DNA of 64,000 bases from Crocinitomix sp. (lineage in GTDB: Bacteria; Bacteroidota; Bacteroidia; Flavobacteriales_D; Crocinitomicaceae), in assembly GCA_013138735.1 (NCBI GenBank), contig WTCE01000045.1, forward strand, positions 1-64,000, read 5' to 3'. Numbering within the stretch: the stretch's first letter is position 1; each line of letters opens with the position of its first letter. Below are positions 33,763 through 42,999 of the stretch, one piece after another. The translations under genes and the position numbers were made by a program. The notes beneath the pieces are model-generated. The model was not told where the DNA came from. It saw only the letters and a list, made by a program, of their open reading frames with translations, and made no database searches.

Positions 33763-35919
33763 TTGAGCAAATACATTACATACAGCATATTAAGCTTATT
33801 CCTTATTTGCTCCATCCAATCACACGCACAAGACACGCTCAAGCAAGTCTTTAGACCTCGATTGGGATTAGGAACAGGTGTAATGACCTATTACGGCGAA
33901 ATTCAGAATTATCAAAAAAACTTTACTGCAACGGTTAATCGAATTGGAGGATTGGTTTATGTCAATGCCCCAGTTTCGAAAATGTTCAATATTGAATTTT
34001 CTGCAACCTATGCTAAAATTGCAGCAAATGAACGTACCTTAAAAAGAAGTTATAATTTTGAATCCCGTATTCGAATGGGGACAGCAATGCTTTATTATAA
34101 TTTCTACCCACTTTTTCAAGAAAACCGCTCTTCTTTCCATCCGTTTATAGGAATGGGCTTTTCGTCTTTCGAATTTCTATCCAAAACCGATCGTTATGAC
34201 GCCTTAGGAAATGAATATTTTTATTGGTCTGATGGGGCAATAATGAGTTTAGACGAGGACGACCCTTTGGCAAGTACTGATGCTGTTCCATTGACAAGAG
34301 ACTACACTTATGAAACAGATTTACGAGAACTTGACGAAGATAATTTAGGGAAATATCGTGAGCAAAGCATTTCTATTCCGCTTAGTTTTGGTGTTGAATG
34401 GCATATGTCACCCCGTTGGGATTTTAGGATAGCAGCAACATATAATCTGGCATTTACGGATTTGATTGATAATGTTTCTCCGGCTGGAACAGGAATTAGA
34501 AAGGGAGATAAAAAAAATGATCGTTTATTGTTTACCTATGTTTCTTTGAGCTATGACCTTAAGTTTGGTAAGGATGATGACGAAGAATATCCTGATTTGA
34601 TGGACGAAGAAGGAATTCCTTTATACGCGGAATGGGATCCAAACGATTTTGACAAGGATGGCGTTATTGACGCACTTGATGATTGCCCTGCAACACCTAT
34701 TGAAGCTCTAGTAGATGAAAACGGATGTCCTTTAGATACAGATCAAGATGGTGTTCCAGATTATTATGACGACGAACCAGGAACACCACTCGGAACTTAT
34801 GTCAATGAGTTTGGGGTAAAAATGACAGAAGAAGATTTTATTGAACACGCCCGTTTATATTATGACTCTACTGGATATGAGCAACCGTTTGAAGAGTTTA
34901 GAACGGAAGTCGTGATGAATAAAGAACGGAATAAAACCTATCCTCGCGCAGCAAAAACTAAATCGGGCTTAAAATATGTTATTGTGGTGGGGCAAGAACA
35001 GAAAGATGTTACTGTCAATGATCTTCACAAATTTTTGGGTTATAATGATTATAGTACTATGGTTAAAGGTGATACTGTTTATTATACACTCGGTTCATTC
35101 GATTCAATTGAAGAAGCTGTGGCAGCTAAAAATAGTTTGAAAAATCAAGGCATTGATGTTGCTGATATCAGCAGAAATAGCGGCAATGGAGAGACTTTAT
35201 TTTCTGTAGATGAAAAGATTATTGAAAAAGTTGAGCGGGTTAATATACAAGAAGGACGAGAAGGTCCAGATTATAGCGAACCTGAACAAGTTTTCCGTGT
35301 TCAACTAGGCGCTTTTCGAACAAAAGTAGATACGGAAGAACTATATCCGGACTTAGATGTGGTTTACGGAGCATCTGATAAAGACAATATTAACCGTTAT
35401 TATACAGGGGCATTTGAAACCTTTGAAGAAGCGACGGAGTATCAAAAAGAATTGAATAAAAAAGGCTATAGCAGCACGTTTATTGTGGCTTATGAACAAC
35501 AAAAGCGTGTAACACTTGTTGAGGCGGGTGTGGGTAAAAATAACCTCCCAGATAATTACTCTGAAACTACCGAACTAACGAGCTTTGTTGAAGAGCGCGA
35601 TACGTCTGCCACTAATCAAGTTGTCGAAAATGGCACTGGTGTAGACATGAGCAAAGCTAAATACCGTATTCAACTAGCTTATTCTAAAGAAGAAATTCCA
35701 GTTGAGATTGTGGATATTCTGTACAATATTGGCCGCGTTAGACCTGTCAAAGGTAAAGATGGCTCTACTACCTACTATTCGCAAGAATATGATACAACTG
35801 AAGAGCGTGATAAAGCCATGTTAGAATTCGAAAAATACAAATTGGACAACTTAGCACCCATTATTCAATATAACGGAGAATTTTATACCGAAGAAGAATT
35901 TGATAAAAAGTATCGATAG
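33763..35919 (+). CDS. Outer-membrane barrel with TSP3 repeats and SPOR-like domains, TTG start
   Basis: 718 residues. The only start that gives the signal peptide (ITYSILSLFLICSIQSHAQ) is TTG at 33763; an in-frame stop lies 12 nt upstream. Residues about 30-280 form a beta-barrel-like region with alternating aromatic strands (GLGTGVMTYYGEIQNYQ, MLYYNFYPLF, FTYVSLSYDLKFG). Thrombospondin type 3-like calcium repeats follow at about 300-345 (DKDGVIDALDDCP, DTDQDGVPDYYDDEP). The rest consists of three SPOR-like units (YYTLGSFDSIEEAVAAKNSL, FRVQLGAFR, YRIQLAYSKEE). Together with the preceding PD40 protein it resembles an envelope-anchoring module, and SPOR units bind denuded glycan strands. Confidence 0.78.
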   Translation: MSKYITYSILSLFLICSIQSHAQDTLKQVFRPRLGLGTGVMTYYGEIQNYQKNFTATVNRIGGLVYVNAPVSKMFNIEFSATYAKIAANERTLKRSYNFESRIRMGTAMLYYNFYPLFQENRSSFHPFIGMGFSSFEFLSKTDRYDALGNEYFYWSDGAIMSLDEDDPLASTDAVPLTRDYTYETDLRELDEDNLGKYREQSISIPLSFGVEWHMSPRWDFRIAATYNLAFTDLIDNVSPAGTGIRKGDKKNDRLLFTYVSLSYDLKFGKDDDEEYPDLMDEEGIPLYAEWDPNDFDKDGVIDALDDCPATPIEALVDENGCPLDTDQDGVPDYYDDEPGTPLGTYVNEFGVKMTEEDFIEHARLYYDSTGYEQPFEEFRTEVVMNKERNKTYPRAAKTKSGLKYVIVVGQEQKDVTVNDLHKFLGYNDYSTMVKGDTVYYTLGSFDSIEEAVAAKNSLKNQGIDVADISRNSGNGETLFSVDEKIIEKVERVNIQEGREGPDYSEPEQVFRVQLGAFRTKVDTEELYPDLDVVYGASDKDNINRYYTGAFETFEEATEYQKELNKKGYSSTFIVAYEQQKRVTLVEAGVGKNNLPDNYSETTELTSFVEERDTSATNQVVENGTGVDMSKAKYRIQLAYSKEEIPVEIVDILYNIGRVRPVKGKDGSTTYYSQEYDTTEERDKAMLEFEKYKLDNLAPIIQYNGEFYTEEEFDKKYR

Positions 35920-36175
35920 AAATTTTAAAAAATTTCACTTTCTCAAAGACGCACTAAATGGTTTTAGACTGACATATCTGGCAAAACCTCGTTAATCTTC
36001 CTAAAATAATTCGAGACGAAAAAGTACGTATTTATACGTATAAATAAAATTTATTAAATACTAAGCACCTCATTTATAGCAGTTTATTTTTTTGTGTATT
36101 TTAGCAATCCATTTTGACCCAAACAAATTCCTATATTAGTATAGAAACACAAATTATTAACTAAAAATTTACTCT
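35920..36175. other. Intergenic region before the small-protein/TCS operon
   Basis: 256 nt, strongly AT-rich, with no frame worth calling. A run of T residues is followed by the TATTTTAG element at 36097, and ACTAAAAATTTACTCT precedes the ATG. The segment around 36031-36055 (ACGTATTTATACGTATAAATAAAA) contains short overlapping inverted repeats TACGTA / TATACGTATA. Confidence 0.4.
36097..36104 (+). promoter_or_regulatory. Putative -7 element TATTTTAG
   Basis: TATTTTAG preceded by a T-rich tract, 72 nt before the ATG of the small conserved gene. It is identical to the octamers at 2078 and 4680. A -33 TTG is not clear. Confidence 0.3.
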
Positions 36176-36487
36176 ATGGCTTTTGATGGAACAGAAGGAT
36201 CACAAATTACACTTGCAGATGGCGCAACAATGACAGCTGCACACAGAATAGCAAACCCTAATGCTAAATTGGGACACTTTATGGGAAAAGATATATTGAA
36301 TCAAATTTTATCACAAGCTGGATGTATGGGAATACGCACATATCACGGCTTAAACTCTAACGGAGAACGAGAACTAGTTCTCGTTGGTGTAGATGCGAAT
36401 GAAAACGATATGGTTTCTGGGATTGTAGCTGACAAAGCCAACCCATGCCCACCATTACCTCCAACACTTAACTCTCTAAATTCGTGA
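36176..36487 (+). CDS. Small conserved Bacteroidota protein of unknown function
   Basis: 103 residues, no signal peptide. It opens MAFDGTEGSQITLADGATM, has LGHFMGKDILNQILSQAGCMGIRTYHG in the centre, then GERELVLVGVDANENDM, and ends in a Cys/Pro-rich tail NPCPPLPPTLNSLNS. I recognise this as a recurring uncharacterised flavobacterial type with a conserved central Cys and a C-terminal CP motif, but I know no function. It is the first gene of a coupled operon with a membrane protein and a two-component pair, which suggests a signal, sensor subunit or target of that pathway. The last four bases overlap the next gene's GTG. Confidence 0.75.
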   Translation: MAFDGTEGSQITLADGATMTAAHRIANPNAKLGHFMGKDILNQILSQAGCMGIRTYHGLNSNGERELVLVGVDANENDMVSGIVADKANPCPPLPPTLNSLNS

Positions 36488-37125
36488 ATGAAATAATTAA
36501 TTTCTACACAATATTGCTTGCCTCATCAATTCTTATAATTCTTGTAGGTATAATAAATTTTAAAACTCTCAAAAGGTCGTGGCCTTTGGGGGTTTTATTC
36601 ATTTTATTTATAGTATCAGTTACATCAGATATTGCTGGGACTGCCATGCAAAATCGCGGGATTCATAACCTATGGCTGTACAACCTTTACAACCTAATCG
36701 AATACTCGCTACTCGCTATTTTCTTTATTTTATTATTTCAATTTAAAAGACAAGGTCAAATCATTTCAAGTATAGTTTATTTAACTATTCTCACTTTAAT
36801 GATATTTATCTCAGTAAGTCAATCATTTACTGAGCATTTTAACTCTACCTTGATGGGGCTGCAATCTATCGTGCTCATATGTTCATCCGTATTGTACTTC
36901 AGAGTTATGCTCAACAATTTAGAATTTGAAACACCTTGGTCAAATCCATTTTTTTGGATTAACTCAGCGATTCTAATTTATTTCTCAGGATGTTTTTTCA
37001 TCTTTATATTCAGTGACTACAGAGATGTTACTCGAACTATTAAGATTTGGGATATTCACAATATTATTCATATTATTTATAACTTATTAATACTTATAGG
37101 ATTTTGGAAAGCGCGCAAAGCTTAG
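36484..37125 (+). CDS. Polytopic membrane protein, GTG start
   Basis: 213 residues. The GTG start overlaps the previous stop as GTGA (36484-36487). An ATG four bases later runs into a stop at once, so GTG is the real choice. Six or seven hydrophobic helices fill the chain (FYTILLASSILIILVGII, VLFILFIVSVTSDIAG, YSLLAIFFILLF and others). Small polar loops contain no catalytic motif. The arrangement of about seven helices before a histidine kinase resembles an input module (7TM-like or MASE-like) encoded as a separate subunit. This is an inference from context; the family is not recognised. Confidence 0.65.
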   Translation: MNEIINFYTILLASSILIILVGIINFKTLKRSWPLGVLFILFIVSVTSDIAGTAMQNRGIHNLWLYNLYNLIEYSLLAIFFILLFQFKRQGQIISSIVYLTILTLMIFISVSQSFTEHFNSTLMGLQSIVLICSSVLYFRVMLNNLEFETPWSNPFFWINSAILIYFSGCFFIFIFSDYRDVTRTIKIWDIHNIIHIIYNLLILIGFWKARKA

Positions 37126-37925
37126 ATATATTTTCAATTGTCGCTATTGGATGCTCAGCAATGCTTCTGCTTGCAGGGTTCATTATTTTCTTTGTGGTAC
37201 TCTACCAAAAGAAAGCTATTATTCAGCGCAATGAAGTTGAGGCTTTAAATGCCCAACATCAAAGAGACCTTCTTCAAAAAACAATTGAAGTGGAAGAGAA
37301 AGAACGCGAAAGCGTAGCCAAGAACATCCACGACGATTTGGGTGCTTTGATCAGCATCTTGCGCCTTAACAATTCGAGAACGGCAAAAAACATTGATGAT
37401 AAAGCCGTTTTAGAAAAGATTCTTGAATCCAACAAAATCATCTTAAACAAGACCTCTGAAAGTGTCCGAAGTATTTCTAAAAAATTAGCCTCCCCCACTC
37501 TTATAAAATTAGGTTATGTTAAAGCCTTAAAAGAAATTTGCTCTAGTTTTAACCAGACAGGCGAAATCGCAATGCATTTTAACGACCTCATGACGCAGAA
37601 TTTTAAACCTTCCGCACAAAAAGCCTCGCAACTCTATAGAGCTTCTCAAGAAATAATAAATAATATTATTAAACATGCAGCAGCAACAGAAATTAATGTA
37701 TCACTTTCTAATGAAGGTTCGAGCACAATTATTAAATTTGAACATGACGGTGCAGGAATAAATGAGGCAAACGTTGTTGATTTAATTCGCCAGGACAAAG
37801 GATTAGGCTTAACTAGTATTCAAAGTAGACTGAGTATTATTGAAGCCAAAATTGAATATAGAGCTCCTGTAGCAGTAAACCCGAGTATCACGATTACCTA
37901 TTTCAATGATGAAACGAAAGATTAA
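37104..37925 (+). CDS. Sensor histidine kinase, NarX/HPK7-like
   Basis: About 273 residues. The frame opens with TTG 37104, overlapping the membrane gene by 22 nt. Another start within the next 20 codons is possible. One N-terminal membrane helix (about 12-35) leads to a dimerisation helix with the H-box ESVAKNIHDDLGALISILRL near residue 75, of the HisKA_3 type. The ATP-binding domain contains QEIINNIIKHA (N-box) and GAGINEAN...KGLGLTSIQSRL (G-boxes). No PAS or other input domain is present, so signal input probably comes through the neighbouring membrane protein. The partner regulator overlaps its 3' end. Confidence 0.85.
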   Translation: MESAQSLDIFSIVAIGCSAMLLLAGFIIFFVVLYQKKAIIQRNEVEALNAQHQRDLLQKTIEVEEKERESVAKNIHDDLGALISILRLNNSRTAKNIDDKAVLEKILESNKIILNKTSESVRSISKKLASPTLIKLGYVKALKEICSSFNQTGEIAMHFNDLMTQNFKPSAQKASQLYRASQEIINNIIKHAAATEINVSLSNEGSSTIIKFEHDGAGINEANVVDLIRQDKGLGLTSIQSRLSIIEAKIEYRAPVAVNPSITITYFNDETKD

Positions 37926-38559
37926 ACTTGCTATAGCTGATGATCACATGCTATTTAGACAGGGACTCATGGCATTATTAAGTGACTATGACGAACTAAA
38001 GGTTGTAACAGAAGTTCCAAATGGTCTTGAACTGGTTAAATCTCTTAAAAACCGACCCGTTGATGTGGCTATAATTGATTATCAAATGCCCGAAATGGAT
38101 GGCCTTGAGGCTACGCGCCAAATTCGGTTAAAATACCCTGACACAAAAATCATTTCACTAACTATGCATAATAGTGAGGAGTTGATTTTACAATTGTTAG
38201 ATAAAGGGAGTAATGGTTTTTTATTAAAGGACTTTGATTCTGAAAAAGTGGTAGACGCCATTTATGCTGTGATCGAAAACGGATATTATTTCAATGATCA
38301 TATCTCGAAAGACATGCTTCATTATGTCATGAAAAGCAAGAAACTCAAGCCTAAGTTTGGGATTTCGGCATTGTCAGATAAAGAGGTTCAAATTATCCGC
38401 TTGATTTGCGAGGAAAAAACCAATAAAGAAATTTCAGACATCCTTAATTTAAGTCCAAGAACTGTTGAAGGTTCGCGTGCAAAAATTATTACCAAGATAA
38501 ATGTGAAAAATACGGCAGGTATTGTGATGTATGCAATTAAAAATAATATTATTTATTAA
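37906..38559 (+). CDS. NarL/FixJ-type response regulator
   Basis: 217 residues. The receiver domain (1-125) shows the acidic pair ADDH near residue 12, the phospho-acceptor Asp in AIIDYQMPEMDG near residue 58, and a Lys in FLLKDFDSEK near residue 106. The LuxR-type helix-turn-helix (about 150-217) contains LSDKEVQIIRLICEEKTNKE and LSPRTVEGSRAKI. It overlaps the kinase gene by 20 nt, so the pair is coupled. It probably acts as a transcription factor for this operon or for surface genes. Target sites cannot be read from the sequence. Confidence 0.92.
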   Translation: MMKRKIKLAIADDHMLFRQGLMALLSDYDELKVVTEVPNGLELVKSLKNRPVDVAIIDYQMPEMDGLEATRQIRLKYPDTKIISLTMHNSEELILQLLDKGSNGFLLKDFDSEKVVDAIYAVIENGYYFNDHISKDMLHYVMKSKKLKPKFGISALSDKEVQIIRLICEEKTNKEISDILNLSPRTVEGSRAKIITKINVKNTAGIVMYAIKNNIIY

Positions 38560-38598
38560 CCTGAATTCGGTTATTAGCTTAAGTTTTTAGTAGAGTTA

Positions 38599-38985
38599 TT
38601 AAGCTATTGATGCTAACATACGAAGCTTCGTACGTTTTGAAATTTTTTGATCTTCGACCATTTTCAAATTTAGTTTTTCTTGCGCCGCTTCATGCAATTG
38701 ATTTTTTGCAGTCCATTCTAAAATTTCCATCACATCTTTAATGTCCAAATTCTCATTAAAGTTATTTAATCCATTGTCAATAGACCCTACCCAAATATCT
38801 AGGTCATAAATTGATTGACTAAAGTCCACAGCAGTTTGAATAACTTTGGTAAACAAACATTCATCTTTGATTTCATTCACAAGCACAACTTTGTCGTTTT
38901 TAGCGAGCGCAAAGAACTGAACAGCGTTTGTTGAACTTAAATCTGCGGGACTAACTTTATTCCAATTGACTTGAATTTGTTTCAT
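38599..38985 (-). CDS. Hypothetical protein
   Basis: 128 residues, no signal peptide or membrane segment. It starts MKQIQVNWNKVSPADLSSTN, has an alternating strand/helix pattern to about residue 90, and then a long charged helix (QLHEAAQEKLNLKMVEDQK). I recognise no family. It is convergent with the response-regulator gene and on the same strand as the lipoprotein/MFS pair. It has a credible ATG and coding-like composition. Confidence 0.55.
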   Translation of the reverse strand: MKQIQVNWNKVSPADLSSTNAVQFFALAKNDKVVLVNEIKDECLFTKVIQTAVDFSQSIYDLDIWVGSIDNGLNNFNENLDIKDVMEILEWTAKNQLHEAAQEKLNLKMVEDQKISKRTKLRMLASIA

Positions 38986-39117
38986 AGCATTATTCTATAC
39001 AACAAATATCAGGAAAGATGTTAGTCAATTCAAGCGTATAAATACGTGTTTTTACTAAAACAGGTGTAAATACCTAGTTTCTTTATCCCATAAAAAGCGG
39101 ATTTAGGGCCTTTGAAA

Positions 39118-39591
39118 TTAATCGTAGAAGGTGCTCTGGTGCTCAATCCAACCACCAACATGCTCTCCATCAGGGTCGTGATGCGTCCAGTGAATAACTC
39201 CCCCTCTATCGTTCCATTCATATTGGCCATAAATTTTCACTTGATCACCTTCTGTCAAATCATCAATTTTATTGGCTAAATCTATGTTATGTGAAACTAA
39301 AATGGTTTGTCCGGACGCTATTTTCACAATAAATTTCTGATGTCTTGACCCTTCATTGTCATCTGCCAAGGTTTTTATTACCTCTCCTTTAATCATGACT
39401 TGCTCGTCGCTAATCTCAGAATCAAACAAGTTTTGCATTTCCTCGTCTGTGGTATAAGATGGTTCATCAAGATCAGTTGACAGTTGTTCGGTGACTTGCT
39501 CCACGTCACCCACTGTTGTAGTTTCCTCATAACCGCAAGCAACCATGCTAAACGTTAGTAAGACTAATAAAAGTTGTAATAAATTTTTCAT
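39118..39591 (-). CDS. DUF3465-type lipoprotein (OB-fold)
   Basis: 157 residues with a lipoprotein signal (LLLVLLTFSMVAC, Cys near 19) and an acidic Thr/Glu-rich linker (about 22-58). The folded domain (about 60-157) matches DUF3465: VMIKGEVIKTLADDNEGSRH, QKFIVKIASGQTILVSHNID and GGVIHWTHHDPDGEHVGGW. The family has an OB-like fold and unknown function. The start ATG overlaps the stop of the upstream transporter gene (ATGA at 39588-39591), so the two are translated together. Confidence 0.85.
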   Translation of the reverse strand: MKNLLQLLLVLLTFSMVACGYEETTTVGDVEQVTEQLSTDLDEPSYTTDEEMQNLFDSEISDEQVMIKGEVIKTLADDNEGSRHQKFIVKIASGQTILVSHNIDLANKIDDLTEGDQVKIYGQYEWNDRGGVIHWTHHDPDGEHVGGWIEHQSTFYD

Positions 39592-40865
39592 TTTATTTCT
39601 GATTGATTCTTGAGTTTATTACCCAACACAGGCTCACCTGCCACGGCTAATAAATTTCTTAAAGAGTAAATAACGACAATTGTCGCGAGAATTAATATAA
39701 TTGCACCAGCCAAAAAAGGTGCTCCTGGAAAATAAACGGGCGCTTGTGGCGCCGAATAAACCGAAAAAAGCGTAGTATAAATTAAAGGGGCAAAAACCGC
39801 CATAAGACTGCTTAAGCTTGTTAACACCCCTTGTAAATTCCCTTGCTCATTATCTGAAACGCGATTGGATACCACGCCTTGAATAGTTGGTGTTGCTATT
39901 CCGCCTATTACATATGGCACAGTTGCAGCATATAAATAGAAAGCATTTCCAGCAAAGGCAATTCCAAACATTCCTAAAGTCCACAATGTAAAACCCCAAA
40001 TAATGACCTTTCTGTTTCCAAACCTTTTCACTAAAAAACCGGTTAATACTGCTTGCACGACACTCACCAATAATCCAACCACCATCAAACTAATACCAAC
40101 GTCTAATTGATTCCACTCATAACTTTCCATAGTGTAATAAGACCACGTATTTGGCATAACCTGCCCAGCCAATTGGGCCAAAGCAAATGCAATAACGAAT
40201 CCAATTACCGCCTTGTATTTTCTTAAATTTGATAAGGCAACAAATGGAATCATTTTAGAGAAATTAATCTTGCGCCTATTTTCTGGGATCAATGATTCTT
40301 CCACGAAAAACAAACCAAATAAGAAATTAAGCAATGAAAAACCAGCAGCCACAAAAAATGGTGCCTTAACACCCCAATTTTCGCCTATAATTCCGCCTAA
40401 TGCTGGGCCAATTACAAATCCTAGCCCAAAAGCAGCCCCTATAATTCCGAAATTTTTTGCTTTGTTTTCTTTACTGCTCACATCTGCGATATAGGCAAAT
40501 GCAACAGTATGGCTCGCACCAAATACTCCGGCTAAAATTCGCCCAACAAACAACCAGGTAATTGTAGGTGAAAAAGCGTGGAGAATATAATCAATCCCCA
40601 GCCCGAAAAGGGATAAAAGTAAAATTGGCTTTCTTCCAAATCGATCACTCAACTCGCCCATAACTGGAGCAAAGAGGAATTGTACTCCCGCGTATGCCGT
40701 GATTAAAAGTCCACCAGTTAATGCGGCATCACTTAAATTTTGACCGGTTAATGAGGAGATTAAATCAGGAATGATTGGCACAATCAATCCTACGCCAATC
40801 ATATCGATTAAAACCGTAAAAAAAATGAAAATTAATGCTGAGTTTTTAGCCTTTTTTTCTGCCAC
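39588..40865 (-). CDS. MFS transporter, TetA/DHA1-like
   Basis: 425 residues, GTG start (GTGGCAGAAAAA on the minus strand), about twelve membrane helices. The loop motif GELSDRFGRKPILLLSLFG near residues 68-88 and the helix 5 motif GFVIGPALGGIIG identify a DHA1-type drug/proton antiporter, close to the tetracycline-exporter subgroup. Whether it confers resistance cannot be inferred, because chromosomal members are common in flavobacteria. It is coupled to the DUF3465 lipoprotein by an ATGA overlap. Confidence 0.88.
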   Translation of the reverse strand: MAEKKAKNSALIFIFFTVLIDMIGVGLIVPIIPDLISSLTGQNLSDAALTGGLLITAYAGVQFLFAPVMGELSDRFGRKPILLLSLFGLGIDYILHAFSPTITWLFVGRILAGVFGASHTVAFAYIADVSSKENKAKNFGIIGAAFGLGFVIGPALGGIIGENWGVKAPFFVAAGFSLLNFLFGLFFVEESLIPENRRKINFSKMIPFVALSNLRKYKAVIGFVIAFALAQLAGQVMPNTWSYYTMESYEWNQLDVGISLMVVGLLVSVVQAVLTGFLVKRFGNRKVIIWGFTLWTLGMFGIAFAGNAFYLYAATVPYVIGGIATPTIQGVVSNRVSDNEQGNLQGVLTSLSSLMAVFAPLIYTTLFSVYSAPQAPVYFPGAPFLAGAIILILATIVVIYSLRNLLAVAGEPVLGNKLKNQSEIK

Positions 40866-40946
40866 TTTGATTCAAAAATTTCATCAAAGTTAAAAAAAGG
40901 AATTGGATTATAGATTGAATAAATGCAATTGATCGAGAACCAAGAA

Positions 40947-41708
40947 TTAACGCTTGCGCACCACTTCCAACACTTCTTTCATTAATCGCATTTGTGCATC
41001 AAAATGGCCTTTTTGCGTTTCAATATTGATGTAAGGAATTTCATTTTTACCGCAATAGACAGATAAAGACCCATCATTCACATAGCCTTTATTATCTTGC
41101 AGAATTACGTTTACGCCCATATTTTTAAAGGCATTAAAGAAGTACTCATCAGTGGTATAAATAAAATCATCCGGATCGGTTTCGGGGTTAATAAAAACGC
41201 TTTTAGTATTCTCAGCTTCATCTCCACCAACGTCATAGCTTTTTATTGAATAGTTTTCGTCTGTATTATTATGAACAGCTACAACAGTATGCCCATCTGG
41301 CAATCGATTCAAAATTGCCTTTGCTAGTTTCTTTACTTCTTTATTTGCCTTACCTGAATGATTGGCGCCATCCTTCAATGTCTTTTTACGTCCCTTTTTT
41401 GTAAAGATTCGATTCGGATCAAAATCATAAATAGCACCTTTTAATGTAAATGTTATCCTTCTTGTCCATTGATGTCTCAAGTAAAAAAAATGGATGGAGT
41501 CAATATCCGCATAACGATAAAGGGTTTCAATACTTGTGGTTTCATCCTCATGAACGTTTACAAAAACTATATTTCCTGCAGATGCGGATTTTTGCTCATA
41601 AATAGCCATCTCAGTTTCACCCAATGTAAATTTTGTTTCCATAGCTGGATTATGTTGTGCCCATGTTAAGGCCGAGAAAAATAAAATGAAAATGCTTAAA
41701 AGTTTCAT
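40947..41708 (-). CDS. Secreted protein of unknown function
   Basis: 253 residues with signal MKLLSIFILFFSALTWAQ. It has IVFVNVHEDETTSIE near residue 48, YDFDPNRIFTKKGRK near residue 98, HTVVAVHNNTDENYSI near residue 140 and a final helix. The string DPNR with preceding His/Asp-Glu features recalls zinc-dependent N-formylglutamate amidohydrolase-like or M14-like hydrolases, but the match is too weak to name. It lies 45 nt after the last hydroxyproline gene on the same strand and could be part of that message or independent. Confidence 0.5.
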   Translation of the reverse strand: MKLLSIFILFFSALTWAQHNPAMETKFTLGETEMAIYEQKSASAGNIVFVNVHEDETTSIETLYRYADIDSIHFFYLRHQWTRRITFTLKGAIYDFDPNRIFTKKGRKKTLKDGANHSGKANKEVKKLAKAILNRLPDGHTVVAVHNNTDENYSIKSYDVGGDEAENTKSVFINPETDPDDFIYTTDEYFFNAFKNMGVNVILQDNKGYVNDGSLSVYCGKNEIPYINIETQKGHFDAQMRLMKEVLEVVRKR

Positions 41709-41753
41709 CCAAAATAAGGTTTGAGGACAAGATACTGATTTTACTTAAAGTGT

Positions 41754-42998
41754 TTAAGAATATCTTAATGGAGATAATTGTTCAACACCTATAGTCAGTT
41801 TTTCTTCCGTTAACATTTCGGATATTATTTTTCCCGTAATTGGACCAAGGCTCATGCCCATCATTGCATGACCAGCAGCAACAAGGACATTGTCTTGCAA
41901 GCATTTGCCTATAAATGGTAAACCATCAGGGGAACATGGTCTCAAACCCACCCAAGTATTTCCTACGTCTATTTGATCCTCTTGAACTGAAGAAAAATAG
42001 TTGGGAATGGCCTTTTTAATTGCTAAAATGCGGCGTGTATTTTTTTTCAATGACAAGCCTTCGATTCCCATTGTTCCCGCAAATCTAGTTTCATTTCCTA
42101 ATGGCGTAACGGCTACTTTTGCCTCGCATAAAACACTAGGAACAACCAAACTTGCTATTTCCGAATTCATATTAAAACTATATCCTTTACCTGCTTGAAT
42201 TGGAAGTTTTAGTCGCAAAACCTTTGCTAATTTTGGTGTCCAAGAACCTGTTGCAATTAATAATTTATCAACCCTAAATTCACCACGATTCGTATTTAAG
42301 TTTTGAACTTTATTTTTTTCAATTGACAAACCTTCTACCCTAGTTTCCCATTTAAATTCTACACCCAAATTTAAGAGATAACTTCTCATGTTTTGCATGA
42401 ATTTATTGGGATTCAAGTGTGCATCACCTGGAAAAAATATCCCACCCTTCACATTGAGTTTCGTTTGTTGAATTTCGTTTATTCTTTGTGGCGTCAATGT
42501 CTCTACTTTAATCCCCATTGATTTTGCCTTTTGAGCTAACTCCAGCTCTTCTTGTCCGCATTTATCCGAATTATAGAGCATCATTAATCCTTTGCGCTCG
42601 TAATCGAAATCAAATAAATTTGCATGGTTAATTTCGGAATATAATTCATTGCTGATTCGGTTTAAATCATGCAATAATTGGGATGATTTTTCAACATGAT
42701 CTGCTGTAGCATGTTTATAGAACTGCCAAAGCCAATTCATTAAAGCAAGGTCAAGTTTTGGTTTAATATAGAATGGACTTGTTGGATTTATCATCCACTT
42801 TAAACCTTTCGTTATAATTCCAGGCGCAGCTAACGGCACAAAATGACTTGGCACTATCATACCAGCATTCCCAAAGGAACAATTTGCCTCTTGTTCTTTG
42901 CCTTGGTCAATAATAGTAACAGCAAATCCTTTTTGATTTAAATAATAGGCAGCACATAATCCAATTACACCAGCACCTATGATTGTTACCTTCTGCAT
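41754..42998 (-). CDS. FAD-dependent D-amino-acid (D-hydroxyproline) dehydrogenase
   Basis: 414 residues of the DAAO/DadA type. The FAD dinucleotide motif is VTIIGAGVIGLCAAYYL at residues 3-19. The C-terminus has VGLRPCSPDGLPFIG and AAGHAMMGMSLGPITGK, typical of the family. In this operon it should oxidise cis-4-hydroxy-D-proline to 1-pyrroline-4-hydroxy-2-carboxylate. The substrate is inferred from the neighbours. It follows the epimerase after one base. Enzymes of this step are named HypO or LhpB in different genomes, so no symbol is given. Confidence 0.82.
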   Translation of the reverse strand: MQKVTIIGAGVIGLCAAYYLNQKGFAVTIIDQGKEQEANCSFGNAGMIVPSHFVPLAAPGIITKGLKWMINPTSPFYIKPKLDLALMNWLWQFYKHATADHVEKSSQLLHDLNRISNELYSEINHANLFDFDYERKGLMMLYNSDKCGQEELELAQKAKSMGIKVETLTPQRINEIQQTKLNVKGGIFFPGDAHLNPNKFMQNMRSYLLNLGVEFKWETRVEGLSIEKNKVQNLNTNRGEFRVDKLLIATGSWTPKLAKVLRLKLPIQAGKGYSFNMNSEIASLVVPSVLCEAKVAVTPLGNETRFAGTMGIEGLSLKKNTRRILAIKKAIPNYFSSVQEDQIDVGNTWVGLRPCSPDGLPFIGKCLQDNVLVAAGHAMMGMSLGPITGKIISEMLTEEKLTIGVEQLSPLRYS

Positions 42999-42999
42999 C

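Noticed and set aside
39030-39230. A 66-codon minus-strand frame
   Set aside because: It overlaps the DUF3465 lipoprotein gene in another frame with no family-like sequence.
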